From CAYSUS01 sp964434165 (GTDB taxonomy: Bacteria > Planctomycetota > Planctomycetia > Pirellulales > Thermoguttaceae), in assembly GCA_964434165.1 (NCBI GenBank), contig CAYSUS010000011.1, positions 31,606 to 95,605 on the forward strand: a stretch of 64,000 bases of DNA, read 5' to 3'. This document shows positions 1-9,376 of the stretch, piece by piece. The notes below the pieces were generated by a model. It made no database searches. It was not told the DNA's origin and was given only the letters and a program-made list of their open reading frames with translations. The position numbers and the translations under genes are program-made. Numbering within the stretch: the stretch's first letter is position 1; each line of letters starts with the position of its first letter.

Positions 1-145
1 ACTCCTCCGACGACTGGGGACGCCGGGTCAGCGCGTCCCAGGCGTCGGCCAGAGTCGGCGGCCCGAAACCCAGGAACACGGCCAGCGCGTATCCCAGGGC
101 CAGGTTGGTCACCGCAATGATGAATGTGAGAATGAAGAACGTCAT
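1..145 (-). CDS. N-terminus of an unidentified membrane protein (partial, runs off the left edge)
   Basis: Read on the minus strand from an ATG at 145, the frame stays open to the window edge and gives 48 residues. It starts MTFFILTFIIAVTNLALG and continues into one hydrophobic segment (about residues 2-28), then a polar stretch (ADAWDALTRRPQSSEE). The base composition and clean reading frame suggest a real gene. I see no strong ribosome binding site, and the frame stays open further upstream (..GELRAGWTRI-M), so a more distal start is possible. The NLALGYALAVFLGFGPP segment resembles the membrane-anchored N-termini of some planctomycete GGDEF-type signalling proteins. That is recollection, not proof, because no catalytic domain lies in the window. 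Confidence 0.5.
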   Translation of the reverse strand, partial: MTFFILTFIIAVTNLALGYALAVFLGFGPPTLADAWDALTRRPQSSEE

Positions 146-487
146 GATTCGCGTCCAGCCCGCGCGCAGCTCCCCCCGAAAACTTAGGTTGCCCAGGCCG
201 CGGGTGCGCCGGGAGGGCGGAGGGGGTCGGGGGTCGCTTCTCGACCAAGCGCCGGTCAAGCAGGCACGCCGCTTCGCGAGAACCGTCCCCCAACCGGCCG
301 CGCTGGCGAGGTCGGGAGGCCTTGTCGCCTGCCGCTTGAGGCGCGGGAGAGGGCCAGCGCCGCCGCGCTGACGGTGGGAAGGACTGTGCCGCTTGTAACG
401 CCCAGGGGGGCGCGAGTCCTTTCCCGCCGGAGCGCCAGTCAGTCAGGAAGCACTAATCCGAGAAAGGACGACCGCGCCCGACTGCCC
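146..487. other. Intergenic, nothing recognised
   Basis: This GC-rich stretch lies between the 3' end of the thioredoxin-protease gene and the start of the left-edge membrane protein, both on the minus strand. It should hold the promoter of the latter. No clear -35/-10 pair, hairpin with a T tract, or RNA gene is visible. Confidence 0.4.
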
Positions 488-2047
488 CTAATAGCGCCGC
501 CGCGTTTCAGGACGGTCGGCCATGGGGATCGGCGGCGGCAGCCGCGACCCGCGACCCGCGACCAGCCCGGGCACGGCCAGCGACGTCTCGCGGATGTCGG
601 ATTCGGACCGGGGAGTCTCCGACGCCAGCTCGTTCAGAAGCGCTGGCGACGCCCCGCGGAGCCGGAAGATCTCGCTCTTGGCCCGGGGATCGCCAGTCGG
701 CCGGACGATGAGGATCACTTCCGCACCCCGGGCCTGGCGCCGCCGGATCTCCTCCAGCGTGGCCTGCTCCTCGGGCGTGAGCCCGGCCCCGCCTTCGTGG
801 GGCGGCGCTACGGCCGAGCCCCCGCGCGGCAGCGTGCCGGCCAGGTCCTCGGCACTGCGGACGTCGGCCCCCGGAGCGAGCGGCTCACGCGGTGGCGTCC
901 CCCCGTGCGGTTCCCCGGACGACCGCGGCATGCGCGACGGCATCGCCGGCAGGTCCTGGTAAACGAACGCCAGACGCGATTCGTCCAGTTGGGCGTGGAT
1001 CGCGCCGAGGGCGGCGAAAAGCCCCTCCCGGTCGGCCGGGTCGGCCGCGTAGCATACGCCGATCACCAGGCCGTCCGGCGTGAACAGCCCGCCGCCGCTG
1101 CGGCCCTCGACCGGCTGATCGTCGATCTGTAGGTTCGGCGCTCCCAAGTACCGGTCGATCGACACAATGCGGCTGCGTCGCACGGTCGGGTCAGCGCCGT
1201 GGTTGCAGCCGACGCTGACCACCGGGTCCCCTTTGGCGATGCGGTAGCCGGGCGGCGCGACGCGGGCTACCTCGACCGGGCCGGGGGCGTGGATGCTCAC
1301 CAGCCCCAGGTCGCGCTGCTCGTCGTAGACGACCAGTCTGCCGGGGATCTTCGTGGCCGGCGTGGGGCCGAACAGATCCACCTCGATCGTGCCGCGCCCC
1401 TGGGACTTCCGGAAGATGTGCCCGCACGTGAGGATCAGGGCCTGGCCGCGGCGGGCGTCGATGATCGTCCCCGATCCGCAGGAGTGCCCGTCTGCGTCCT
1501 CGATCCGCAGCCGTACGGACCAGGCAACGAAATGCGCGTCGGGTTCCTCGTGCTCTTGCTCTTGCCTGACTTCGGGCGGGGCTGCTTCGGCCGCCCCCGC
1601 ACGCGGCGGGTCCGCGGCCGACTCCTGCCGGGGCGGCGCGATCAGCGTCCGCGGCGTGCCGAGGTCCACCATGGGGATGGCCAGGCCGTCGCGGGTCCGG
1701 GGGCTGCTGCGCGCAGTCGCGGCCCCGGGCCCCTGGCGCGCTTCTGGCGCCATGCGGCAGAGCTGCTCGAGGCGCGCGTAGCTCGTCACGCCCACCTCGC
1801 GAGCCACCTCGCGGCCATCGACCAGCATCACGAAGCAGGGGATCGGCTTCACGCGATGCCGGGCGGCCAGCTCCCGATGCGCATCGACGTCGATCTTGCG
1901 CACCGGGTAGCCGCGCGCGGCCAATTGATCGACCACCGGGTCCATCTGCCGGCACGGCGCGCACCAGTCCGCGCGGAAGTCCAGCAGGACCGTTTCGCCT
2001 CCGCCGGCGATGGCAAGGGCCAGAACGGCCGCCTGCAACGAGACCAT
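488..2047 (-). CDS. Thioredoxin domain fused to a trypsin-like serine protease
   Basis: A 519-residue protein. I start it at the ATG at 2047, which has a GGGAGG ribosome binding site; the frame is open 49 codons further up but that part is low-complexity. Residues 1-14 are a short hydrophobic segment. Residues about 15-105 form a thioredoxin fold with the redox motif WCAPC (Cys29, Cys32) and a cis-proline region (VKPIP). After a Pro/Ala/Glu linker, residues about 170-360 form a chymotrypsin-fold protease. Its apparent triad is His210 (LTCGHIF), Asp246 (QRDLGLV) and Ser317 (GRSGGG). The C-terminus is Pro-rich with a predicted helix. The likely site is the periplasm or membrane, for disulphide handling or quality control by proteolysis. 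The fusion order is unusual. The domain calls are firm; the physiological role is unknown. Confidence 0.8.
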   Translation of the reverse strand: MVSLQAAVLALAIAGGGETVLLDFRADWCAPCRQMDPVVDQLAARGYPVRKIDVDAHRELAARHRVKPIPCFVMLVDGREVAREVGVTSYARLEQLCRMAPEARQGPGAATARSSPRTRDGLAIPMVDLGTPRTLIAPPRQESAADPPRAGAAEAAPPEVRQEQEHEEPDAHFVAWSVRLRIEDADGHSCGSGTIIDARRGQALILTCGHIFRKSQGRGTIEVDLFGPTPATKIPGRLVVYDEQRDLGLVSIHAPGPVEVARVAPPGYRIAKGDPVVSVGCNHGADPTVRRSRIVSIDRYLGAPNLQIDDQPVEGRSGGGLFTPDGLVIGVCYAADPADREGLFAALGAIHAQLDESRLAFVYQDLPAMPSRMPRSSGEPHGGTPPREPLAPGADVRSAEDLAGTLPRGGSAVAPPHEGGAGLTPEEQATLEEIRRRQARGAEVILIVRPTGDPRAKSEIFRLRGASPALLNELASETPRSESDIRETSLAVPGLVAGRGSRLPPPIPMADRPETRRRY

Positions 2048-2591
2048 GGGTTCCCTCCCTGGCGTCCGACTCGTGGCTTCCGCCGCGCTGGCGCGCCGCT
2101 CCAGCCGGGCGAACCGTGACGGGGAGATGGGACCGACCGCGCCGCAGCCGAACGACGCCTCCGTCGCCGGCGGCAGCTTGCCTCGGGGCAGCACCGAGGC
2201 CGGAGGAGCCCCGCGGGTAACCTCCCTGTCACCTTTCTTGGGCCGGATCGTATGACGAAAGGGGTGGAGGCCGGCATCCTGCCGGCCCCGGGCGTTGCAG
2301 GCCCGGCCCCGATCGTCGGCGGAAAGACGATCCCGAGCGAAATGCCTTCGGTTGCGTGCCCGCCTTTCCGCCGGCTTGACGCCGGCGCCGCGGGCGACTC
2401 GTTACGGATGGGTCCAACGAAGTTGCGGCATTCTGCGCGGAATCGTCCCGGAGCACAATGGCAAGTTCCGGGTTTCGCCGCCCCGGACGATTGCGGCCCC
2501 AAGGCACACTACCTATACTCGGAAGTTTCAGCGACCCTGACAGCCCGTCTTGGGGGCCCACCCGCGACCGCCTGCTCGTAAGAGACGCACC

Positions 2592-3626
2592 ATGACAACC
2601 TCGCGAACCCTGATTTCGGCCGGGCAAGCCCAGCCGCCGTTCTTCGTGGGCGTGGATCTCGGGGGGACCAACGTGAAGGTGGGGGTTGTCGATGACGTGG
2701 GCCGGCCCGTCTCGCATCTGAGCGTACCCACCGAGGCGGACAAGGGGCCGGAGGACGCCACGGCCCGCATGGGCCAGGCCGTCAAACAGGCCATCGTCCA
2801 GGCCGGCCTGGAGTCCAGGGACATTGCCCGCGTCGGACTGGGCTCGCCAGGCACGATGGATATCCCCGCGGGCATGCTCGTCCGGCCGGTCAATCTTAAG
2901 GGTTGGGACGATTTCCCCATCCGCGACCGGCTCAGCCACCACTGCGGCTTTCCGGTCGCCTTCCAGAACGACGCCAACGCCGCGGCGTACGGCGAGTTCT
3001 GGGTCGGCTCCGGGCACGCCTTTCAGAGCATGGTCCTCTTCACGCTGGGCACCGGCATCGGCTGCGGCATCATCGTCGGCGATACGATCATCGACGGCCA
3101 GAACAGCCACGGGGCGGAATGCGGGCACATGGTGATCGACTGCCGCGAAGACGCCCGCGTCTGCGGCTGCGGCCAGCCCGGCCACCTCGAGGCCTACGCC
3201 AGCGCCACGGCCGTGATCAAGCGGACCGAGGAGGCCTTGCGGGCGCACGCCCCGAGCTCGCTGGTCGGGCGGATCACCGCCGGCGAGGAGCTCACGCCCC
3301 TGATGATCGCCCAGGAGGCCGAGCAGGGCGATCCGCTCTCGCTGGACATCATCATGGAGACCGGCCGCTACCTGGGCGTCGGCACCGTCAACCTGATGCA
3401 CACGATCGACCCCAACGGCGTGCTGCTGGGCGGGGCGATGACCTTCGGCGGCAGGGACAGCGACCTGGGGCAGCGATTTCTCGCGCGAATCAAGGAGGAG
3501 ATCGATCGCCGCGCGTTCGAGGTACTGGCCGAGCGGATCGTCCTCGACTTCGCCTCGCTGGGGGGTGACGCCGGCTTCATCGGCGCCGCCGGGATCGCAA
3601 GGCTGGAGCATCAGCGGAGCCCGTAG
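2592..3626 (+). CDS. glk: ROK-family sugar kinase, probable glucokinase
   Basis: A 344-residue ROK protein, predicted to phosphorylate glucose or a related hexose with ATP in the cytoplasm, feeding glycolysis. The phosphate-1 loop is DLGGTNVKVG (from residue 22). The sugar/catalytic motif NDANAAAYGE supplies the catalytic Asp, and phosphate-2 is TLGTGIGCG. The ROK signature GHMVID...CGCGQPGHLEAYAS follows. In that signature the usual third cysteine of CxCGxxGCxE is a histidine (CGCGQPGHLE), so the structural zinc ligand set may be C-C-H-H-like. I chose the ATG at 2592 over the upstream one at 2550 because the family fold begins shortly after it. It appears to be a single gene with its own promoter. 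Glucokinase is the most likely member; fructo- or N-acetylhexosamine kinase cannot be excluded. Confidence 0.85.
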   Translation: MTTSRTLISAGQAQPPFFVGVDLGGTNVKVGVVDDVGRPVSHLSVPTEADKGPEDATARMGQAVKQAIVQAGLESRDIARVGLGSPGTMDIPAGMLVRPVNLKGWDDFPIRDRLSHHCGFPVAFQNDANAAAYGEFWVGSGHAFQSMVLFTLGTGIGCGIIVGDTIIDGQNSHGAECGHMVIDCREDARVCGCGQPGHLEAYASATAVIKRTEEALRAHAPSSLVGRITAGEELTPLMIAQEAEQGDPLSLDIIMETGRYLGVGTVNLMHTIDPNGVLLGGAMTFGGRDSDLGQRFLARIKEEIDRRAFEVLAERIVLDFASLGGDAGFIGAAGIARLEHQRSP

Positions 3627-3742
3627 GTCGCGATCGCGCTGCGTGCTGCTGGTCGCTCGCGCGGCAGTGCCCACACGCGGACCCCGGGCAGATGAATGCC
3701 CGTGGAGCTCGCGCCACCGCGGGATGATCTCGTGCGTCGAAG

Positions 3743-3776
3743 AAGACCTCCGAGGTCTTGAAGACCTCGGAAGTCC
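3743..3776. repeat. Dispersed inverted repeat, family 1, copy A
   Basis: AAGACCTCCGAGGTCTT (near-perfect palindrome) is followed by a half-copy AAGACCTCGGAAGT. Its reverse complement aligns with three other intergenic copies in this window (15271-15301, 40568-40600, 56536-56568), whose shared core is GACTTCCGAAGTC. It lies between glk and the convergent alanine-rich gene, so it could act as a transcript-end hairpin. There is no T tract. Confidence 0.7.
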
Positions 3777-3823
3777 CATGCGTTCGGAACCGCGCGTGGG
3801 GCAGACTCGACTCGCAACTCCGC

Positions 3824-4237
3824 CTACCGGGCCTCGCAGGTCATCTCGGCCACCGCCTGCTCCGCCGCCAGCCTGGCGGCCTCTTCCGCGGCCTGGCGGG
3901 CCGCGGGCCGGGCCGCCTTCCTGGCGGCCGCGGTGGCGGCCTCCGTGGCCGCCTTGGTGGCCGCCTCGATGACGCTCGAGGGAACCTCATACTCGCGGAG
4001 CTCGCGGAGCACCTGGCGCGCGGCCGCAGCCGACCGTTCCGCTTCGGCCGCGGCGTCATCGGCCCGACCGGCCTCGTCGGATGCCGACCGCTTCCCCTCC
4101 TCGGCCTCCTGGCGCGCCCCCAGCGCCCGGGCGAGGAGCCGCCTCAATCGGGCGAATCGCCCCGCCGGCTTGCAGGACAGGGATTCCGATTCAGGGGTTT
4201 TCGCACTTTGCTCCGCAGGCGGCGTCTCGGTCTTCAT
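3824..4237 (-). CDS. Alanine-rich hypothetical protein
   Basis: A 137-residue protein with no recognisable family. I start it at the ATG at 4237, preceded by GGAG at suitable spacing; a longer frame to 4309 exists. The N-terminal 30 residues are polar and Ser/Glu/Pro-rich. From about residue 30 there is a basic stretch (RFARLRRLLARALGARQEAEEG), followed by heptad-like Ala/Glu/Arg helix to the end (EAATKAATEAATAAARKAA). That suggests one long amphipathic or coiled-coil helix. No signal peptide is visible. Low-complexity GC-rich frames can be fortuitous, so this is a moderate call. It converges on glk. Confidence 0.5.
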   Translation of the reverse strand: MKTETPPAEQSAKTPESESLSCKPAGRFARLRRLLARALGARQEAEEGKRSASDEAGRADDAAAEAERSAAAARQVLRELREYEVPSSVIEAATKAATEAATAAARKAARPAARQAAEEAARLAAEQAVAEMTCEAR

Positions 4238-4908
4238 TCGGTGCTCCGAAGGCGTGATCTCTGGCAGGCCTCTTCGATTCCGGCCCCGCTGGGCGCGCGC
4301 CGCGCGCATCGGGTCCGTCGTGGTTCCGTCCTGGGGGTGGCGCGGCCGGCAGACCCGGTCCGCGGCGCGGCGTTGCAGGAGGGAGGCGGCGTGCAGCCCC
4401 GCGTGGCTGCCCAGGCAGGAGCGGCGCCCAAAGGCTCGCGCCGCGCTGGGAGTCCGAATCCACTCTACCTCCCCAACGGGATGGGGTCAACGCCCGAATC
4501 CGTTTCCGTCGCCGCGCCCGCCCCAACAGGTGTCTTCATGCCATCCAATGGCCGGTGCCCGGACGGCCGACCCCTTCTCCCGGCGGTCATCCCGAGTTGC
4601 CGAACGGTCGGGGAGCGGGCAGGGGTCTCCTCTAGTTTCACGCCTTGACCGAGGATCGCGCGGCGAGCGGAACCAGCCCCCGCCCCCCGGCGCCTGACGG
4701 CCGAGGGTCCATGCGAGAGGGCGATGCGGAATGTCCGGCCGCTGCCTCGCGCGAGGGGCGAAGGGCACGCCTTTTCGCGCGGCACGGCGGGGGGCGTATT
4801 TCCCCATGCCTGCGTGGCGGGGTCCTGGCGGCGCGGTGTTCAGCGGCGGGATGCGGGGCTAGAATTAGAGGGTTCCCTGGGACATCCCGTAGTGCGCTTG
4901 CCGCTTCC
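4238..4908. other. Divergent intergenic region upstream of nadB
   Basis: These 671 bases lie between two divergent starts. A TAGAAT at 4860-4865 could be a -10 for nadB, but its matching -35 (TGTTCA at 4837-4842) is poor. The frame of nadB is open upstream to 4645, but the extra 88 codons are Arg/Gly/Ala-rich and lie outside the family. No RNA gene or T-tract terminator is seen. Confidence 0.35.
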
Positions 4909-6588
4909 ATGACCATCGCCGCACCCCGTTATCTCGTGCCGTTCCATCCCAAGCGGGTCCCCCATTTCTTCGCCGACGTGCTGGTCATCGGCGGGGGCCT
5001 TGCCGGGCTGCGCGCGGCGCTGGCCGTGGACGGAGGGCTGTCGGTCCTGGTGATCACCAAGGACGGACTGTGGCAGTCGAACAGCGCCTACGCCCAGGGC
5101 GGGGTCGCTGGAGTGTTCGCACCGGAGGACCGCTTCGAGGACCACGTCACCGACACGGTCCTTGCCGGCGGCCCGCTGTGCGACTTCGAGGTCGTCGATC
5201 GCGTGGTCCGCGAGGGCCCCGACCGCATCCGCGAGCTGATCGCCTGGGGCACGCGCTTCGACCAGGTGGACGGCGTCCTCTGCCTGGGACGCGAGGGAGG
5301 ACACGGGCGCGAGCGCATCGTGCACGCGCTGGGCGACGCGACGGGCAAGGAGGTGATGCGCGCGGTGATCGCCCGGGCCGGCGAGGCCCCCAACCTCCAG
5401 GTCTGGGAGAATACCTGCACGATCGACCTGTTGACCTACCAGGGCTCGTGCCGCGGGGCCCTGGTGTGGAATCCGCAGCACGGCAAGACCCTGGTGTGGG
5501 CCAAGCAGACGGTGCTTTGCACGGGCGGGGCCGGCCAGGTCTATCGCGAGACGACCAACCCCGACGTGGCCACGGGCGACGGCATGGCCGCGGCCTACCG
5601 GGCCGGGGCCGAGCTCCGCGACATGGAGTTCATGCAGTTCCACCCCACCGTCCTGTACATCGCCGGCTCCAGCCGCAATCTGATGACCGAGGCCCTCCGC
5701 GGCGAGGGGGCGCACCTGGTCGATCGGAACGGGTACCGCTTCATGGCCGAGTACGATGCGCGCGGCGAGCTGGCCCCGCGCGACGTGGTCAGCCTGGCCA
5801 TCGTCGGCCAGATGGAGAAGACCCGCCATCCGAACGTCTATCTCGATCTGACGCATCTCGACGCCGAGCGGGTCCGCAGTCGGTTTCCGGGCATCGCCGC
5901 GGTGTGCGCCGAGTTCAACATCGACATCACCCGCGATCGCATCCCTGTGCGCCCGGGCGCCCACTACATGATGGGCGGCGTGTCCGTAAACGCCGAGGGC
6001 CAGACCACGCTGCCCGGCCTCTGGGCGGCGGGCGAAGTGACCGCCAGCGGCCTGCACGGGGCCAACCGCCTGGCCTCCAACAGCCTGCTGGAGTCGCTGG
6101 TGTACGGGGCCCGGGCGGGGCACGGGGCGTCGCGCGCGGCCTCGGCCATGAACGACTTCTTCGCGGCGCTGCCGCTGGCCAACCCGGGCGTCGAGCCGCA
6201 CGCGCAGACGCTCGACCTGGCCGACATCCGCAACTCGCTCAAGAGCCTCCTGTGGCGCAACGTCGGCGTGCGTCGCGACGCGGACGGGCTCCGCGAGGCC
6301 GAGGAGAACATCGACCGCTGGTGCCGTTACGTCTTCGCCTACCAGTTCTCCAATCCCGACGGCTGGGAGCTTCAGAACATGCTCTCCGTGGCGCGGATGA
6401 CGATCCACGCCGCGCTACGGCGAGAGGAGTCGCGCGGCAGCCACGTGCGAAGCGACTTCCCCGAACGGGACGACGCGGCGTGGAACCGGCACGTCGTGTT
6501 CCGCCGCAACGCCGCGGGGAAGGAGGAGACGCTTCTCTCCCCGCTTCTGAACGGGGTCATGCAGCCCGAACCGGTTGGCCCCGCCTGA
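4909..6588 (+). CDS. nadB: L-aspartate oxidase (NAD biosynthesis)
   Basis: A 559-residue flavoprotein, close to the usual 530-560. It oxidises L-aspartate to iminoaspartate, the first step of de novo NAD synthesis, with NadA acting next. The FAD dinucleotide fold is VLVIGGGLAGLRAALAV near the N-terminus, followed by the substrate-side motif SNSAYAQGGVAG. Other signatures are REGGHGRERIVHALGDATG, NPDVATGDGMAAAYRAGAE, MEFMQFHPT, RPGAHYMMGGV and LHGANRLASNSLLESLVYG. The last two are typical of the NadB/SdhA superfamily. Both the active-site Arg of RPGAHYMMGG and the capping helical C-terminus are present. I use the ATG at 4909 because the family begins within about 20 residues of it. Fumarate reductase is excluded by the NadB-type C-terminus and the lack of a partner iron-sulfur subunit. 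nadA and nadC are not in the window. Confidence 0.93.
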   Translation: MTIAAPRYLVPFHPKRVPHFFADVLVIGGGLAGLRAALAVDGGLSVLVITKDGLWQSNSAYAQGGVAGVFAPEDRFEDHVTDTVLAGGPLCDFEVVDRVVREGPDRIRELIAWGTRFDQVDGVLCLGREGGHGRERIVHALGDATGKEVMRAVIARAGEAPNLQVWENTCTIDLLTYQGSCRGALVWNPQHGKTLVWAKQTVLCTGGAGQVYRETTNPDVATGDGMAAAYRAGAELRDMEFMQFHPTVLYIAGSSRNLMTEALRGEGAHLVDRNGYRFMAEYDARGELAPRDVVSLAIVGQMEKTRHPNVYLDLTHLDAERVRSRFPGIAAVCAEFNIDITRDRIPVRPGAHYMMGGVSVNAEGQTTLPGLWAAGEVTASGLHGANRLASNSLLESLVYGARAGHGASRAASAMNDFFAALPLANPGVEPHAQTLDLADIRNSLKSLLWRNVGVRRDADGLREAEENIDRWCRYVFAYQFSNPDGWELQNMLSVARMTIHAALRREESRGSHVRSDFPERDDAAWNRHVVFRRNAAGKEETLLSPLLNGVMQPEPVGPA

Positions 6589-6821
6589 CCGCCAGCGTCT
6601 CCAAGGGGCGCTCCTCCATTCGGTCGCTCCGGTTGCGCACGTTACACCGCCTCGGCGCATCCCTCCTAGATGTGTTCGCACTAACCCTTGTCGGCGGCTC
6701 CCGTCGAATTCGCGACACGACCGTCTGCCTGGCGCCGCAGGGGGGGAAGCTGAGCTATGGTTGAGTACGGCCCAGGGGCATCGGATCGACGCAACGCTTC
6801 TCCGCACAGGATCGACTGCGC

Positions 6822-8498
6822 ATGGCCCACGGTCTGGATGCCACGTTTCAACAGCTTGCCAGGACGGAGAACGAGGCCGCGCTGGACGTGCTGCTCGCGG
6901 CGCTGGACAGCCCGCACGCGCCCAGCCGCGACGGGGCGCTGCGCGCGATCCTGGAGCGGCGCACCCAGGAAGGGCACGACGAGGTCTTTCGCCGGCTGCC
7001 GGACCTGGACGAGTCGGGCCGCGCGATCCTCCAGGAGCGCCCCGACCGCCTCGTGCGCGTGGCCACCGAGGTGTTGGCCCGCTGCCAGCCCGACCCGGTC
7101 GACGACGGCAAGCTCGGCCGGCGCCGTGCGCCCGCACCGCGGGGGATCGACTTTCCGCTGGCCTGCGAGGCAATCGTGAACTACCGGCTTTACGACGCCT
7201 TGCCGGCGGTTCTGGCGGTGCTCGGCGACGGCGACACCCCGGAGTCCGCGCTGGCCGGCCAGACCGCGCTCCGGCTCACCGAGGCCTTCTACGCCGACCT
7301 GTCCGAGGCGGCCGAGCAGTCGCGGCAGAAGGACCTCGAGGTGATTCGCCACCGCATCACCCAGGCCCTGCAGGAAGCGACCAGCGGCTTCGAAAGACAC
7401 CAGTCCAAGGACGTCGTCGAGGCGTTTCTCCTCATCGCCAAGCAGCAGGACGTCGTGCTCCGCCGCATTCTCCGCAAGCCCGACGAGGGTGGTCACGCGC
7501 CGATCGTCGAACTGCTCACCGGCAGCACGCGCGGCGGCGTGGTGCGGCTGCTGCTGGGATTCCTGGAAGACCCGCAGATGCCCAAGGCCGCGCTCGAGGT
7601 GATCGCCCGGCGCGCGGACCCCAAGTTCGTGCAGAACCTGCTGGAAAACGTGGGAATGCCCGCCTCGCGCTCGATCGCGGAGAGCCTCAAGCGCCTGAAG
7701 TCCGTGGCCTGGGCCGAGCCGGGGCACCCGGTGTTCGCCGAGATCGACGGCCGCGCCCAACAGGGCGCCGTGGGGATGCTGATGGCCTCGTCGATCGATC
7801 GCGCGCAGGTCCTCCAGGTGCTCCGCTTCCTGCTGGCCGAAGGCAAGCCCGAGGGCCGCCGCGCGGCGGCCGAGGCCCTGGCCAGATTCCCCGGCCCCGA
7901 GGCCGACGAGCTCGCCCTTCGCTCGCTCAACGACCGCGACCCCGAGGTCCGGGCGCAATTGATCCTTCAGCTTCGGCCGCGCGGGATCCCGGGCGTGTTG
8001 TCGGTCCTCATCCGGCTGGTGGACAGCCCCAGCGAGGTGGTCCGCGACGCCCTGCGGAAGGCGATGCCCGAATTCACCTTCCGCCGGTTCGTCACCAGCT
8101 TCGAGAACATGCCCCAGAGCCTGCGCACGACCGCGGGGCACCTGGTCCGCAAGCTGGACCAGGACGCCACGGGTCTGCTGCTCAAAGAGATGGCCAGTCC
8201 CTCGCCCGTCCGCCGCCGCAAGGCGGTCACCGCCGCCTATGCGATGGGGGTGATCGCGGAGCTGGAGCCGGCGGTGGTCCGGCTGCTCAACGACGACGAC
8301 CACATGGTGCGGATCGCCGCGGCCAAGGCCCTGGCCGACTCCAAGTCGCTGCCCTCCTGGGAGGCCCTGCGCGACGCGATGCTCGACCGCAGCGTGGTGG
8401 TCCGCGAGGCGGCCGAATCGAGCCTGCTGCAGATCACCACGTCGCTCAGCGAGGATTCGGAGGGCGAGCTGGCGGAATCGGCGGCAACCGCCGGGTGA
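6822..8498 (+). CDS. HEAT-repeat protein
   Basis: A 558-residue all-helical solenoid with no signal peptide or membrane segment. Repeats of about 30-35 residues are most regular from residue 230 to the end. Typical phrases are EGRRAAAEALARFPGPEADE, DRDPEVRAQLILQLRPRGIP, DSPSEVVRDALRKAMPEFT and DDDHMVRIAAAKALAD. These are the HEAT/PBS-lyase-like signature with conserved Asp-x-x-x-Val-Arg. HEAT solenoids are scaffolds for protein partners; no enzyme motif is visible. The gene for a small membrane protein follows 84 bases downstream on the same strand and may be its membrane partner. The repeat call is firm and the role is unknown. Confidence 0.8.
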   Translation: MAHGLDATFQQLARTENEAALDVLLAALDSPHAPSRDGALRAILERRTQEGHDEVFRRLPDLDESGRAILQERPDRLVRVATEVLARCQPDPVDDGKLGRRRAPAPRGIDFPLACEAIVNYRLYDALPAVLAVLGDGDTPESALAGQTALRLTEAFYADLSEAAEQSRQKDLEVIRHRITQALQEATSGFERHQSKDVVEAFLLIAKQQDVVLRRILRKPDEGGHAPIVELLTGSTRGGVVRLLLGFLEDPQMPKAALEVIARRADPKFVQNLLENVGMPASRSIAESLKRLKSVAWAEPGHPVFAEIDGRAQQGAVGMLMASSIDRAQVLQVLRFLLAEGKPEGRRAAAEALARFPGPEADELALRSLNDRDPEVRAQLILQLRPRGIPGVLSVLIRLVDSPSEVVRDALRKAMPEFTFRRFVTSFENMPQSLRTTAGHLVRKLDQDATGLLLKEMASPSPVRRRKAVTAAYAMGVIAELEPAVVRLLNDDDHMVRIAAAKALADSKSLPSWEALRDAMLDRSVVVREAAESSLLQITTSLSEDSEGELAESAATAG

Positions 8499-8582
8499 AC
8501 CAGGCCGGCGAGAAGTCCTGATCGTTGGATCGGAGGCCGAACCGGCGGCCGACGCCCCGAAGCGAGTGCAAGGAGACTTGCC

Positions 8583-9050
8583 ATGACGATCGAAACGATT
8601 GGCAGCGGCCTGCGAGCCCGACTGAGCGTCGAGACGGCGTTCGGGCTGCTGCCGGCCCAGATGTACCCGCGGTCCGCCGGCCCGGACAACGGCGAGCTGT
8701 TCTTCTGGCTGGCTGTGGCCGTCCTGGCGATCGGCGTGGTCTGCGCAGGGGCGTTCGCGGCAAGCCGCTGCCTGCACCATCGACGGCGCTACAACCATCC
8801 CCGGCTGTTCCGCGATCTGTGCGCCACGCACGAGATCGATCGCAACGGCCGGGCCCTGCTGGGCCGGATCGCCGCCCAGTGCCGGCTCTCTCAGCCTGCC
8901 CGGATGTTCGTTGATCCAAGGTGGATCGACTCGGCCGTCCGTTCCGGGGCGGTGCCCACGCGCTCGGAGGATCTCGAGGTCCTCAGGCAGAAGCTCTTCG
9001 GACCGCCGCCGGAGAAGAAGCCGGCGAAGCCGAAAAAGGCCAAGCGCTAG
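8583..9050 (+). CDS. Small single-pass membrane protein
   Basis: A 155-residue protein with an excellent ribosome binding site (AAGGAGACTTGCC-ATG). One transmembrane helix lies at about residues 40-62 (LFFWLAVAVLAIGVVCAGAF). It is followed by a basic cytoplasmic domain of about 90 residues, ending in a Lys/Pro-rich tail (PPEKKPAKPKKAKR). The domain contains LFRDLCATHEIDRNGRALL and QPARMFVDPRWIDSAVRSG, which I cannot place in a named family. It is co-directional with, and 84 bases behind, the HEAT-repeat gene, so the two are probably co-transcribed. Confidence 0.75.
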   Translation: MTIETIGSGLRARLSVETAFGLLPAQMYPRSAGPDNGELFFWLAVAVLAIGVVCAGAFAASRCLHHRRRYNHPRLFRDLCATHEIDRNGRALLGRIAAQCRLSQPARMFVDPRWIDSAVRSGAVPTRSEDLEVLRQKLFGPPPEKKPAKPKKAKR

Positions 9051-9269
9051 CCCGCGCGCGGGCCTCTTCTCCCACCCCCGCGCGATCCTGCGCGACCTGG
9101 CCCCGAAATTAGCACCTCCCATCGGGGGGATTGGCATTTCCGCCCTGGGGTCGTCGGCCTCATGGAAGCACGCGCGCCTGCGGCTGTTTGCGCGGGGATG
9201 GGCTCTCGCAGGCAGCGAAGGGTTTTCGGCAAAGGCGGGATCTGTGCGCTGGGAAAGGCGACGCAACGA

Positions 9270-9298
9270 CTGGCACGCTGGAGGCAACAAATTATAAT
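9270..9298 (+). promoter_or_regulatory. Sigma-70-type promoter of the gliding-type ABC operon
   Basis: A perfect TATAAT -10 box (9293-9298) lies 17 bases after CTGGCA (9270-9275, 4 of 6 matches to TTGACA). It sits about 75 bases ahead of the ABC ATPase start, in the 326-base gap after the small membrane protein gene. The surrounding AAATTATAATGG is notably AT-rich for this genome. Confidence 0.6.
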
Positions 9299-9376
9299 GG
9301 CGGTTTTGCCTTGCCCGGGTCGGGGGTTCGCCGGCCCTTACCACGCCAAACGGGTTCGACACGCGGAGCAGACTCC

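Noticed and set aside
9341..9376. GGGTTCGACACGC, resembling a tRNA T-arm
   Set aside because: No acceptor or anticodon stem can be drawn around it. No tRNA elsewhere in the window either.
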